Assembly (NCBI RefSeq): GCF_017811755.1
Contig: NZ_JADDJF010000016.1
Span: forward strand, 1-64,000
Direction of reading: 5' to 3'
Length of the DNA stretch: 64,000 bases
Source of the DNA: Pararhodobacter sp. SW119
GTDB lineage: Bacteria > Pseudomonadota > Alphaproteobacteria > Rhodobacterales > Rhodobacteraceae
In this document: piece by piece, positions 25,798 to 34,925 of the stretch
Position numbering within the stretch: the stretch's first letter is position 1
How the letters are laid out: each line of letters opens with the position of its first letter
Program-made: the position numbers and the translations under genes
Notes under the pieces: model-generated
Told to the model about the DNA's origin: nothing
What the model saw: only the letters and a program-made list of their open reading frames with translations
The model's database searches: none

Positions 25798-26421
25798 TCA
25801 CTCCTGATCCAGCGGCTGGTATAGAAGCCTGACGCCGCCCGAGAAGACAAGACGCTGGCTGTTGGAGGCGGCGGGGTCCTGGGTGACGTGGAGCGCGCCC
25901 GCCCGCAGGTTGCCCGCGGGCGCTTCGCCCGATACCGGGCCGGGCGAGTGCAGCCAGGTCCGGTCGAGCGCGCCCTCGATCAGGGCGCTTTCCAGCGTGT
26001 AGCCGGGCGTCGCCGTGATTTCGATCGCGCCGCGCATGTCGAAGGTGCCGCTGCCGCGGTCGATGGCGCCCGAATCGGCGCGGGCGGTGACCTGGCCGCC
26101 CGATTGGTCCTCCAGCGCCAGCGTCAGTCCCGACACCTCCAGCCGCAGGACGGCATCGGGGTCGGTGCGCGCGGTCTCGGCGGTCAGGCGCAGCGCCGCG
26201 CCGCCGTCGGTCACGCCCGCGAAGCTTGCGCCCGAAACGCGCGGGTCGCGCGCGCGTTCCTCGACGTCGATCTCGGCCAGCGGGATGGCGCGGCTGGGGT
26301 CCACGGTTTCGGCCAGAAGAAAGACCATCGACAGAAGCGCCAGGGCCACCAGGGGGAGCGTCACCTTGAGTACCCAGACCAGGCGCGTGTGGCGGCGATC
26401 GAAGCGGGCGGGCGCGTCCAT
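25798..26421 (-). CDS. lptC: LPS export protein LptC
   Basis: LptC is a bitopic inner-membrane protein that receives lipopolysaccharide from LptBFG and passes it to LptA. The 207-residue product has a basic N-terminus and one membrane segment (LVWVLKVTLPLVALALLSMVF, about 14-34, given here only as LKVTLPLVALALLSMVF), then a periplasmic beta-jellyroll. I start at ATG 26421, directly before this segment; the longer frame reads into rnd. It is 8 bp downstream of rnd. Confidence 0.9.
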   Translation of the reverse strand: MDAPARFDRRHTRLVWVLKVTLPLVALALLSMVFLLAETVDPSRAIPLAEIDVEERARDPRVSGASFAGVTDGGAALRLTAETARTDPDAVLRLEVSGLTLALEDQSGGQVTARADSGAIDRGSGTFDMRGAIEITATPGYTLESALIEGALDRTWLHSPGPVSGEAPAGNLRAGALHVTQDPAASNSQRLVFSGGVRLLYQPLDQE

Positions 26422-26429
26422 CGGGGCGA

Positions 26430-27041
26430 TCAGTGCGCGAAGATGTCGGTTTCCGGCCATCCCGCGAGGTCGAGCGCCGCGCGCGCCGGCAGGAAGTCGA
26501 AACAGGCCTGGGCCAGGGCGACGCGCCCCTCGCGCGCGAGCATTCCCTCCAGCGCGGCCTTGATCCGGTGCAGGTGCAGCACGTCCGAGGCGGCGTATTC
26601 CATCTGCGCGCTGCTCAACTCGGCCGCGCCCCAGTCGGAGCTTTGCTGCTGCTTCGAGATGTCGACGCCGGCCAGTTCCGACACGAGGTATTTCAGGCCG
26701 TGACGGTCGGTATAGGTGCGCGTCAGCTTCGAGGCGATCTTGGTGCACCAGACCGGCGCGGTCAGCACGTCGAACCGCTGGAGCAGAACCGCGATGTCGA
26801 AGCGCCCGAAGTGAAAGAGCTTCAGGACATCGGGATCGCCCAGAAGCGCCGACAGGTTCGGCGCGGAGGCCCCCCCCTGGGCGATCTGCACCAGATGCGC
26901 GTCGCCATCACCGGCAGACAACTGCACCAGGCAAAGCCGGTCGCGGTGCGGGTTGAGTCCCATCGTCTCGCAGTCGATGGCGACGATCGGGCCCAGGTCC
27001 AGCCCGTCGGGCAGGTCGTTGCGGTGCAGGTGGATGCTCAT
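26430..27041 (-). CDS. rnd: Ribonuclease D-type 3'-5' exonuclease
   Basis: The 203-residue protein has the DEDD exonuclease motifs: Exo I VAIDCETMGL, Exo II in FGRFDIAVL, and Exo III in MEYAASDVLHLHRI. It lacks the HRDC domains of full-length RNase D, as is usual for the short alphaproteobacterial form. It should trim RNA 3' ends. It starts the lptC-lptA-lptB-rpoN-hpf-ptsN run, where gaps are small. The ATG at 27041 (MSIHLHRNDL) is used because the extra upstream residues are not conserved-looking. Confidence 0.9.
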   Translation of the reverse strand: MSIHLHRNDLPDGLDLGPIVAIDCETMGLNPHRDRLCLVQLSAGDGDAHLVQIAQGGASAPNLSALLGDPDVLKLFHFGRFDIAVLLQRFDVLTAPVWCTKIASKLTRTYTDRHGLKYLVSELAGVDISKQQQSSDWGAAELSSAQMEYAASDVLHLHRIKAALEGMLAREGRVALAQACFDFLPARAALDLAGWPETDIFAH

Positions 27042-27173
27042 GCGGTGGTCCCTGGAAGCGGCCGGTGGCGTGATAAGACGCACATAAATCAGTGTCTTAG
27101 GTTGTAAGTGGTGCTGCGGTGATAACAGCTTGTCGGGCGTGGCGCAACTGTGGGCGGCGGCCGGGTCGCGGCG

Positions 27174-28283
27174 TCAGCCGGGCAGGAGGCCGCGCTGGCG
27201 CAGGTCGGCCAGGACCTCGGCGCGGTGGGCGTCGCGCGTGGGGACCGGGCCGGGGGCGGGTGCTGCGCTGGCGAAGCGCGGGGCGGGGGCGGGCTCCAGC
27301 GTGCCGTCGCGTTCGATCCAGCCGGCGCGGGCGACGATGTGGGGGTCGTGCGCGGCCTCCCACGGGCTGAGGACCGGGGCGACGCAGGCGTCGCTGCCGG
27401 CGAAGAGCGCGGCCCAGTGATCGCGCGGTTGTGCGGCGAAGATCGTGGCCAGGCGTTCGGTGGCGCGCGGCCAGCCTGCCGGATCATACTGGCGGGCGAA
27501 GTCGGGATCGTCGGTCAGGCCGAGCCGGGCGAGGAATTCGGCGTAGAACTTCGCCTCGAGGCACTGGACCGACAGGAAGCCGCCGTCGGCGCAGGCGTAG
27601 CTGCGCGACCAGTGCGGGCCGTCGAGCAGGCTCTGGCCGCGCGCCTCGGTCAGCATGCCGGTGGGTGCCATCGACATCAGAAGTGCCAGCATATGCGCCG
27701 AGCCGTCGACGATGGCGGCATCGACCACGCTGCCTTCGCCGGTGCGCTGCGCGCGCAGAAGCCCGGCGAGCAGCCCCGCGACCAGATACATCGCGCCGCC
27801 GCCGATGTCGCCGACCAGCGTGGCCGGCGTGACTGGCGGCTGCCCGGGCAGGCCGGCATACCAGAGCGCGCCCGAGGCCGCGATGTAGTTCAGGTCATGC
27901 CCGGCCTGCGCGGCGCGCGGCCCGTCCTGGCCCCAGCCGGTCATCCGCCCGTAGACCAGCCGCGGATTGACCCTGTGGATCTGCTCGGGGCCGAGGCCGA
28001 GGCGTTCCATCACGCCGGGCCGGAACCCTTCGACCAGGGCGTCGGCCGAGGACAGCAGCGCGTCGATCAGCGGGCGGTCGGCGGGCGCCTTGAGGTCGAG
28101 TGCGATGGTTTTCTTGCCGCGGTTGAGGATCGATCGGTCGGGCACGCCGGGGGTCCCGGCGCCGCCGGGTCGCTGGATGCAGATCACCTCGGCGCCCTGA
28201 TCGGCCAGCCACATGGCGGCGAAGGGGCCGGGGCCCAGCCCCTCGAACTCGATGATGCGCAATCCGTCCAGCATGCCGCTCAT
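27174..28283 (-). CDS. CaiB/BaiF family CoA-transferase
   Basis: The 369-residue protein is a class III CoA-transferase or alpha-methylacyl-CoA racemase: LDGLRIIEFEGLGPGPFAAM near the start, then GADVICIQ-like GAEVICIQRPGG, and KTIALDLKAPADR. Family members move CoA between carboxylates or racemise 2-methylacyl-CoA; I cannot tell which. The start ATG at 28283 overlaps the GDPD stop as ATGA, so the two are coupled, although a metabolic link is not obvious. Confidence 0.87.
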   Translation of the reverse strand: MSGMLDGLRIIEFEGLGPGPFAAMWLADQGAEVICIQRPGGAGTPGVPDRSILNRGKKTIALDLKAPADRPLIDALLSSADALVEGFRPGVMERLGLGPEQIHRVNPRLVYGRMTGWGQDGPRAAQAGHDLNYIAASGALWYAGLPGQPPVTPATLVGDIGGGAMYLVAGLLAGLLRAQRTGEGSVVDAAIVDGSAHMLALLMSMAPTGMLTEARGQSLLDGPHWSRSYACADGGFLSVQCLEAKFYAEFLARLGLTDDPDFARQYDPAGWPRATERLATIFAAQPRDHWAALFAGSDACVAPVLSPWEAAHDPHIVARAGWIERDGTLEPAPAPRFASAAPAPGPVPTRDAHRAEVLADLRQRGLLPG

Positions 28284-29050
28284 GCAGGCCTCCATTCGCC
28301 GCGACCGATCAGAAGTTCTTTCAGCAGCGTCGGCCGGTCGGTCATGATCCCGTCGACGCCCATGTCGAGCAGCCGCGTCATCTCGGCGCGGTCGTTCACC
28401 GTCCAGACCTGAACGCGGATGCCGGCGTCATGGGCGGCGCGAACGAATCGCGGCGTGACGATGGGAACCCCGCGGTAGGAGACCGGCACCTGCACCAGCG
28501 CGAAATCGCCGGGCGGCAGCGGCAGCCCCCTGCCGCGCAGCCACAACCGGGCGACCCCGGCATGGGCCGGCGACCAGATCAGGCGTGCGCCGAAGCGCGC
28601 GCGCAACCGCCGTGTCGGGGCGGCGCTGAAGGACCCGATGCAGACGCGGTCCAGCGCGCCCGATCGGCGAATGACCTCGGCCAGGGGGTCGATGACCCTG
28701 TCGGTCTTCACCTCGATCGTGAAGCAGAGCCGGGGGAAGGCGGCGAGCACCTCGGCAAGGCGCGGAATGCCCGCCCCGCCGTGCGTGCGCAACTGTGCGA
28801 CCTGTGTCCAGTCGAGGGTGCGCACGGCGCGCCTGTCGCCGGTCATCCGCGCGAAGGTCGGGTCGTGATGAACGACGACCTCGCCGTCGCGGGTGGCGTG
28901 CACGTCGAGTTCGATGTGGGTGTAGCCCAGCGCCTCGGCATGGGCGAAGGCGGGCAGGGTGTTCTCCTCGACCTCGAGCGAACCGCCGCGATGCGCGATG
29001 GCAAGCGGCGGGACGTGATCGAGGAAGGCGGGTGGCGGGGCGGCACTCAT
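28280..29050 (-). CDS. Glycerophosphodiester phosphodiesterase
   Basis: The 256-residue protein has the GDPD motifs IAHRGGSLEVEENTLPAF with the metal His and Glu, HIELDVHATRDGEVVVHHD (in parts, HIELDVHATRDG and VVVHHD), and FTIEVKTD, in a TIM-barrel fold. It should hydrolyse glycerophosphodiesters to glycerol 3-phosphate and an alcohol. No signal peptide is seen. It is followed without a gap by the CoA-transferase gene. The start at 29050 precedes the conserved core by only about 15 residues. Confidence 0.9.
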   Translation of the reverse strand: MSAAPPPAFLDHVPPLAIAHRGGSLEVEENTLPAFAHAEALGYTHIELDVHATRDGEVVVHHDPTFARMTGDRRAVRTLDWTQVAQLRTHGGAGIPRLAEVLAAFPRLCFTIEVKTDRVIDPLAEVIRRSGALDRVCIGSFSAAPTRRLRARFGARLIWSPAHAGVARLWLRGRGLPLPPGDFALVQVPVSYRGVPIVTPRFVRAAHDAGIRVQVWTVNDRAEMTRLLDMGVDGIMTDRPTLLKELLIGRGEWRPA

Positions 29051-29113
29051 GGCGCCATCATCCGCATCGCGCGGCAACTGTCGAGGCGCACGCGAACTTT
29101 TTTCAGGCGACCC

Positions 29114-31828
29114 TTATTGTGCGGCCGCGCTGGGCACCCCGCCTGGCCTGGCGGCGGCCGCCGGTCGCGTGACGCGCGATATCTCCTCGATCAGCCGGGT
29201 GGACTGGAAGGGCTTGCCGACATGGCCGGCAAAGCCTGCGCGGAAGTATTCGTCGACCTGATGGGTCATCACGTTGGCGGTGATCGCCAGGGCGACCGGC
29301 GCGGGCACGCCCAGATCCGCCGCCTTCGTCCGCAAGGCCGCGAGCGTCGAGAACCCGTCGAGATCGGGCATCGAGATGTCGAGAAGCACGAGCGCGAACT
29401 CCTCCGGCGCCCAGAGCGCGCGCGCGGCCTCGCCCCCCTCGACCATGGTCACGCGGGCGCCGGCGCGTTCGAGCATCAGCCCGAGGACCCGGCGGTTGAC
29501 CGCGTTGTCGTCGGCGGCAAGGATCGTCAGGCCGGCCAGCGGGGCGGCAGGATCGTCCGAGGCCGACGCGCGGGGGGTGTCATGCGGGGCGGTCGTTGGG
29601 GCGGCTTCCACCTCGTCCAGCGGCAGGGTGACGATGATGCAGGTGCCGCGCACGGGTTCGGTGTCGAGGGCGATGTCGCCCTTCATCTGCTCGACCAGCG
29701 CCTTGGTGATGGTCATGCCCAGACCGGTGCCGCCGAAGCGTCGCGCGACCGTGCCGTCGCCCTGTTCGAACTCGGTGAATACCCTGTCGGCCTGTTCGGG
29801 GGTCATGCCGATGCCGGTGTCGCGCACCGCGATGCGGATGGGCGCGCCCCGTGCTGCGTCGAAGCGGACATGGACGCCGCCGGTTTCGGTGAACTTGATC
29901 GCATTGCCGACGATGTTGTGCACGACCTGAAGGATGCGATGCGGGTCGCCCTGGCGCGCGGGGGAAGCGGGGTCGGGGCCCGCCACCTCGAACGCGAGGC
30001 CCTTGTCGCGGGCGGCGGTCGCGTGCAGCGCGCGGATCCGCGTGGCGATCTGCGCAGGATCGAAGGCGACAGATTCGATCTGCATCTTGCCGGCCTCGAT
30101 CTTGGACATGTCGAGGATGTCGTTGAGAATGCTCAGGAGCGTGGCGCCGCTGTCGCGGATGGTGCGCGCCATGGCGCGGGTTCCGGGTTCGTCGAGCGCG
30201 TCCTCCAGCACCTCGGCCATGCCGAGGACGCCGTTGAGTGGCGTGCGGATTTCGTGGCTCATGTTGGCGAGAAACTGGGACTTGGTGCGATTGGCGGCCT
30301 CGGCCCTGTCGCGGGCGGCCTTGAGCGAGCGTGCGGTTTCCAGCTGCTCGGTCATGTCGGCCATCGCGCAAACCACGCGCGTGCCGACCCCGTCCCGGTC
30401 GATGCGAGCGACATTGACCGAGAGCATGCGCACCGCCCCGTCGGCGCGCCGAAAGGCGAGCTGCACGCCGCGCAGGCGGGTGCCGGCGGCGAGGATCTCG
30501 CCGAAGCCGCCCTCGGGCAGCTGGTCGTCGAGGGGGACGGGCGGAAAGATCGCGGCATGGTCCATGCCCAGAAGTTCGCGCGCGGATATCCGGGTCAGCT
30601 TGCCGGCCTCGGGATTGGCGAAGATCGCGCAGCCGCCCTCATCGAAGGCGATGATCGCGGTCATCGTGGTCTGCATCAGAAGCTGCAGGTAGTCGCGTTC
30701 GGCGGCGAGCCGCGCTTCGAGGCTTTCGCGCTCGGTGACGTCGTTGAAGACCAGCACGCGACCCATCTCGGCCCGGCTGTCCAGCGGCTTTTCCATCGGC
30801 AGGATGCGCAGGTCGTAGCGGCGGTTGCCCAGGGCGAAGGTCCGCATGGGCAGGGTATCGGGCTGCAGGAGCGACTTCAGATGCGGAGCCAGTTCGGGCC
30901 AGTCCTTCAGATGCCGGGCGTCACCGGCGTCCGTGGCAAGCGCCAGCGCGGCGGGGTTTGCGCCGGCCACGCCCCCGTCGGGCGTGACGATCAGGATGGG
31001 GCCGGGCGTGTTGAGAAAGAGCACCTCGGTCGCCACGGCGCGCAGGTCGAGCATGCGGTCGGTGATGACGAACCAGGCGAAGATCATCATTGCCAGCGCA
31101 TAGGCATAGGCGGTGGGATCGATGCCGGAAACTGTGAAGCGCGCGAAGATGTAGCCCAGGTTTGCCGCGATCGGGGTGATCAGGATGATGAGCCAGGCCG
31201 CGAAGAACGGCCGATGCGCCGGATGCGTGCGCAGCAGGCCGCGCACCAGAAGCGCCACGCCGGAAACGATGAAGCCATAGAGCCAGAGCGCGGCCAGCAT
31301 GAAAAGCGGCCCATGATCGTAATGGACCTGGCCGGTCGGATCCCGAGGGTCGATGCCGGTCTCGGGCCCATAGAAGGCGCCGTGCCAGTCATTGGTCGCG
31401 GCCATCGCGCCGATGACGATGGGGCCGCCCAGAAGCGCCAGCCGACGGCGGCGCGAGCGCCAGCGATTGCGCGCGCGCGCATAGTCGTCGACGAAGAAGC
31501 ACAGCGCGACGGGAAGGAATGCGATCCCCAGCCAGGCGACCTGCGCCCAGCGGATCTTGCACGCTTCGCCGATGACGCGGTGTTCCAGCGTCACCGCGCC
31601 GAGCCAGAAAATGGCGCCGATCAGGCTGGCGATGAAGAAGGGTTTGCCATGAAAACGCCGGTTCCAGCCGAGCCACACGGCGATCGCCGCAAGCCCCGTC
31701 AGGAATACCGCCGCGACTGTGTCGATCGGCAGGGGCGGGTTCAACTGGAAGCACTCAGCCACGGTCGAGCCCCGCCAGCGAGGTGTCAGACGCGCTACAT
31801 CCGGTTGCGGCCACTGGAAAGTCTCCAA
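29114..31828 (-). CDS. Membrane hybrid histidine kinase (7TM-type sensor, PAS, HisKA, HATPase, REC)
   Basis: This 904-residue kinase starts with about seven hydrophobic segments (residues 35-255), resembling the 7TM N-terminal domain of histidine kinases. PAS-like regions follow (about 285-500), then HisKA with KSQFLANMSHEIRTPLNG (phospho-acceptor His525), HATPase_c with GIGMTPEQADRVF and a C-terminal receiver with phospho-acceptor Asp817 in LVLLDISMPDLDG. It lacks a separate histidine phosphotransfer domain, so signalling must continue through another protein. Its ligand is unknown. nagA lies upstream on the same strand, with a 78-bp gap. Confidence 0.9.
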   Translation of the reverse strand: METFQWPQPDVARLTPRWRGSTVAECFQLNPPLPIDTVAAVFLTGLAAIAVWLGWNRRFHGKPFFIASLIGAIFWLGAVTLEHRVIGEACKIRWAQVAWLGIAFLPVALCFFVDDYARARNRWRSRRRRLALLGGPIVIGAMAATNDWHGAFYGPETGIDPRDPTGQVHYDHGPLFMLAALWLYGFIVSGVALLVRGLLRTHPAHRPFFAAWLIILITPIAANLGYIFARFTVSGIDPTAYAYALAMMIFAWFVITDRMLDLRAVATEVLFLNTPGPILIVTPDGGVAGANPAALALATDAGDARHLKDWPELAPHLKSLLQPDTLPMRTFALGNRRYDLRILPMEKPLDSRAEMGRVLVFNDVTERESLEARLAAERDYLQLLMQTTMTAIIAFDEGGCAIFANPEAGKLTRISARELLGMDHAAIFPPVPLDDQLPEGGFGEILAAGTRLRGVQLAFRRADGAVRMLSVNVARIDRDGVGTRVVCAMADMTEQLETARSLKAARDRAEAANRTKSQFLANMSHEIRTPLNGVLGMAEVLEDALDEPGTRAMARTIRDSGATLLSILNDILDMSKIEAGKMQIESVAFDPAQIATRIRALHATAARDKGLAFEVAGPDPASPARQGDPHRILQVVHNIVGNAIKFTETGGVHVRFDAARGAPIRIAVRDTGIGMTPEQADRVFTEFEQGDGTVARRFGGTGLGMTITKALVEQMKGDIALDTEPVRGTCIIVTLPLDEVEAAPTTAPHDTPRASASDDPAAPLAGLTILAADDNAVNRRVLGLMLERAGARVTMVEGGEAARALWAPEEFALVLLDISMPDLDGFSTLAALRTKAADLGVPAPVALAITANVMTHQVDEYFRAGFAGHVGKPFQSTRLIEEISRVTRPAAAARPGGVPSAAAQ

Positions 31829-31906
31829 CGAGATACCGCCGCACTCTAGGAGGGGGATGGTTTGCGACCGGTTACCAGATCCCGCGAAATTCGCGGGGTG
31901 CGGCGA

Positions 31907-33046
31907 TCAGGCGACCGGCTGACCGTCCCGCCAGACCGCGCGAAGCGCCAGGTCCGGCGCCAGGTGGACGAAGTCGGCCCGGGCCCCAGGGACGAGGATG
32001 CCGCGGTCCGCGGCGCCGATCAGTTGTGCGGGCAGACGCGTGGCCATGGCCAGCGCGCGATCCGTCGGGCAGCCGAGGCGGTGCAGATGCGCCAGCGCCT
32101 GCGGCAGCGTGATGTCGGCCCCGGCGAGCGTGCCGTCGGCAAGCGTCAACCGGCCCTGAAGGCGACGGATCCGGCGGTCCCCGAGGGTGAATTCCGCCAG
32201 ATCGGTGCCGGCGACGGCCATCGCGTCTGACACGAGGAACAGCCGATCCGGGCCCTTGGCGGCCAGCGCCGTGCGCAGCGCGGCATCGGCGACATGCACG
32301 CCGTCGGCGATGATGCCCGCCGAAACCGGGGCCGCCAGCGCCGCCCCGACAAGCCCCGGAGATCGGGCCGAAAGCTGGCTCATGGCGTTGAAGAGGTGGG
32401 TCACGGCACGGGCGCCAGCGGCAAACGCGGCCTCGGCGGCGTCGGCCGTGCAGTCGCTGTGACCGAGGCTGACCACCGCCCCCGCGCGGCAAAGCCGGGC
32501 GATCTGGTCGGGACTCGCGGCCTCGGGCGCGAGGGTGATCAGCAGCGCGGGCAGGGCGCGCGCCGCGGATTCGAGGGCGTGCAGATCGGCGTCTTCCATC
32601 GGCCGGATCAAAGCGGGATCGTGCGCGCCGGCCCGGCGCGGGTCCAGATGCGGCCCTTCCAGATGCAGGCCCAGGAAGCCCGGGACGCGCGCGCGGTGCG
32701 CGGCGATTGCGGCGGCGACGACCTGGGCGGTGACCGCGGGCGTGTCGGTGATCAGCGTCGGCAGGATGCCGGTGGCGCCGAGGCGGGCATGCGCGGCGCA
32801 GATGCGGGCGATCCGGTCGGCATCGGCGCCCTTGCCCAGCATGATCCCGTCGCCGCCATTGACCTGCAAGTCGATCAGGCCGGGTGCGAGGATGCCTTCG
32901 CCGAGGTCCACCAGTTGCACGCCCGCCGGCAGCGGGTTTTCGGCGCGCAGGATCGCGGCGACGCGTTCGCCTTCGACCAGCAGCGTGGCGTGTCGGCTCA
33001 GGTGCGTGCCGTCGAACAGCCGGGCGGCGCGGAAGGCCCGGATCAT
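31907..33046 (-). CDS. nagA: N-acetylglucosamine-6-phosphate deacetylase
   Basis: NagA removes acetate from GlcNAc-6-phosphate to give glucosamine-6-phosphate. The 379-residue amidohydrolase has HLEGPHLDPRRAGAH with metal-binding residues and, near the end, GALADGTLAG-like NADGTLAGADITL. The start overlaps the stop of the upstream kinase gene as ATGA (33043-33046). With that kinase and the divergent murQ, it forms an amino-sugar recycling cluster. No NagB or glucosamine-6-phosphate deaminase is visible here. Confidence 0.92.
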   Translation of the reverse strand: MIRAFRAARLFDGTHLSRHATLLVEGERVAAILRAENPLPAGVQLVDLGEGILAPGLIDLQVNGGDGIMLGKGADADRIARICAAHARLGATGILPTLITDTPAVTAQVVAAAIAAHRARVPGFLGLHLEGPHLDPRRAGAHDPALIRPMEDADLHALESAARALPALLITLAPEAASPDQIARLCRAGAVVSLGHSDCTADAAEAAFAAGARAVTHLFNAMSQLSARSPGLVGAALAAPVSAGIIADGVHVADAALRTALAAKGPDRLFLVSDAMAVAGTDLAEFTLGDRRIRRLQGRLTLADGTLAGADITLPQALAHLHRLGCPTDRALAMATRLPAQLIGAADRGILVPGARADFVHLAPDLALRAVWRDGQPVA

Positions 33047-33909
33047 GCCGCGCCCAGCCGTTCGGCCCGCCAGAGCGCGCCATCGAGGATGGAACCGCGC
33101 GGGCTGACCAGCGGCCAGCGCCCGCCGGCCGGGCCGAGGCGCGCGGCGATGACCGGACCCACCCCCCCCATCAGGGCGACCGGCAGAAGGCGGTCTTCGG
33201 GTTGCAGGCGGTCGATCGCGCGGATGACCCAGGCGGTTGCCGTGTCCAGCACGTCCGCGGCGACGGGACAGCCCTGGGCGGCGTTTTCGATCACCAGCGG
33301 GGCCATCGCGGCGAAATTGGTGGGCCGGGAATCGCGGGCGAAGATCATCATCGCGCCCGGATCGGCGAAGCGCGCCCAGAGTGCCGCGGTCAGCGGGCCG
33401 GCGGGTCCCAGACCGTCGCGCGCGTAGAGCGCTCGGCGCATCGCTTCGCGCCCGATCCAGGCGCCGCTGGCCTCATCCCCCAGCTGGAACCCGTAGCCGC
33501 CCACCCGCTGCATCTGACCGGACAGCTGTCGCGCAAAGACCGAGCCGGTGCCAAGCGCGGCGATGATTCCGTCGTCGCCTTCGAAGGCGCCCGAGAGCGC
33601 CAGATCGACGTCGCCCACGACCGCCACCCTTGGCAGGTCGAGGGCCGCGACGATGCGGGGGCCCGCCCCGATTTCGACCGCGCCGGCGATGCCCAGGACC
33701 GCCTGTACCTCGGCGTGCCCTGCGGCCATTGCCTGCGCCTCGGCCAAGGTCTCGGCGACCAGGGCGCGGATCGTGGCGATGGCGCCGTCGGGGTCGGTAT
33801 GGACATTGGCGGGACCGGCGCGATGTTCCGCCGTCGTGCGCCCGTCGGACAGGCGCGCCCGCGCGCGACATCCCGTTCCACCCCCATCCAGCCCGAGGAA
33901 GATTTTCAT
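33043..33909 (-). CDS. BadF/BadG-type ATPase, probable N-acetylglucosamine kinase
   Basis: The 288-residue protein has the acetate/sugar-kinase fold of the BadF/NagK group: LGLDGGGTGCRARA at the N-terminus (phosphate 1), IAALGTGSVFARQL (phosphate 2) and GYGFQLGDEASGAWIG. In this context it probably phosphorylates GlcNAc to GlcNAc-6-phosphate for NagA. Other substrates, such as anhydro-MurNAc or glucosamine, cannot be excluded. It is followed by nagA with a 4-bp overlap and is divergent from murQ across a 119-bp gap. Confidence 0.85.
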   Translation of the reverse strand: MKIFLGLDGGGTGCRARARLSDGRTTAEHRAGPANVHTDPDGAIATIRALVAETLAEAQAMAAGHAEVQAVLGIAGAVEIGAGPRIVAALDLPRVAVVGDVDLALSGAFEGDDGIIAALGTGSVFARQLSGQMQRVGGYGFQLGDEASGAWIGREAMRRALYARDGLGPAGPLTAALWARFADPGAMMIFARDSRPTNFAAMAPLVIENAAQGCPVAADVLDTATAWVIRAIDRLQPEDRLLPVALMGGVGPVIAARLGPAGGRWPLVSPRGSILDGALWRAERLGAA

Positions 33910-34028
33910 GCGGTTCCCTTTCGCGGCACCCATAGCAAGCCGGCACCGGGCCGGAAAGCCCGTTGACAGTACTGGCCGGGCGCGGTTCGCTGCCATTGAC
34001 CGGATGCAATCAGGAAGGGCACCGCGCG

Positions 34029-34925
34029 ATGAGCGAAGCCGCAGATCCGCGCTACCGCGACCTCGATCTCTGGGACGACCGGACCGCGCTTGCCGCGATG
34101 TGGGAGGGACAGTTGGCCGCGGTCGCCGCGATCGGTCCCGCCCTGCCGGATATCGCCGCCGGCGTCGCCGCGATTGCCGACCGGCTCGCCCGCGGGGGGC
34201 GGTTGTTCTACGCCGGTGCCGGGACCTCCATCCGCATCGCGGTGCAGGACGGCACCGAACTGGGCCCGACCTTCGACTGGCCCGAGGCGCGCACGGGCTA
34301 TCTGATCGCCGGCGGGGAGGGCGCGCTGCGCGAAGCCGTGGAGGGTGCCGAAGACGACGCCACGGATGCCGCGGCGCAGGTCGTCGGCGCGGCGATCGGA
34401 CCGCCGGATGCGGTGATCGGGATTGCAGCCAGCGGCCGGACGCCGTTCACCGTCGCCGCGGTGCGCGCAGCGCGCGCGGCCGGTGCGCTGACCGTCGGCA
34501 TTGCCGGGACCGCGAAAGCCCCGCTGCTGGAGGTCGCCGAGCACGCGATCTGCCTTGGCACTGGACCCGAGGTGCTGGCCGGCTCGACGCGGATGAAGGC
34601 GGGGACGGCGCAGAAGGTCGCGCTCAACCTGATCTCCACGCAGGTCATGATGCGGCTGGGGCGCGTGCATGGCGGACTGATGGTCGACATGCGCCCCGCC
34701 AACGCCAAGCTGCGCACCCGCGCGAATGCCATGGTGCAGCAACTGTCGGGGGTGGATGCCGCGCAGGCGGAGGCCGCGTTGCAGACCGTCGGCAGGAGGG
34801 TCAAGCCCGCGGTGCTGGTCGCGTTAGGGCTGAGCCCCGCGGACGCGCGCCGCGCGCTGGCCGAGAGCGACGACGTCCTGCGCCGCGCGCTCAGTCAAGT
34901 CCCGAGAAGGGAACCCGACAACTGA
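34029..34925 (+). CDS. murQ: N-acetylmuramic acid 6-phosphate etherase
   Basis: MurQ cleaves the lactyl ether of MurNAc-6-phosphate to give GlcNAc-6-phosphate and D-lactate in cell-wall recycling, which then feeds NagA. The 298-residue protein equals the E. coli length and has the SIS fold with LFYAGAGTSIRIAVQDGTEL and the signature AGSTRMKAGTAQK. An AGGAAGG ribosome site lies upstream. The last 35 bp overlap the convergent anti-sigma-type kinase gene. No AnmK is visible here, unless the NagK-like protein fills that role. Confidence 0.9.
   Translation: MSEAADPRYRDLDLWDDRTALAAMWEGQLAAVAAIGPALPDIAAGVAAIADRLARGGRLFYAGAGTSIRIAVQDGTELGPTFDWPEARTGYLIAGGEGALREAVEGAEDDATDAAAQVVGAAIGPPDAVIGIAASGRTPFTVAAVRAARAAGALTVGIAGTAKAPLLEVAEHAICLGTGPEVLAGSTRMKAGTAQKVALNLISTQVMMRLGRVHGGLMVDMRPANAKLRTRANAMVQQLSGVDAAQAEAALQTVGRRVKPAVLVALGLSPADARRALAESDDVLRRALSQVPRREPDN

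Noticed and set aside
28430-31849. Open frame of more than 1,100 codons on the plus strand
   Set aside because: Antisense to the CoA-transferase/GDPD region and the 7TM hybrid kinase; the minus-strand proteins have clear domain motifs.
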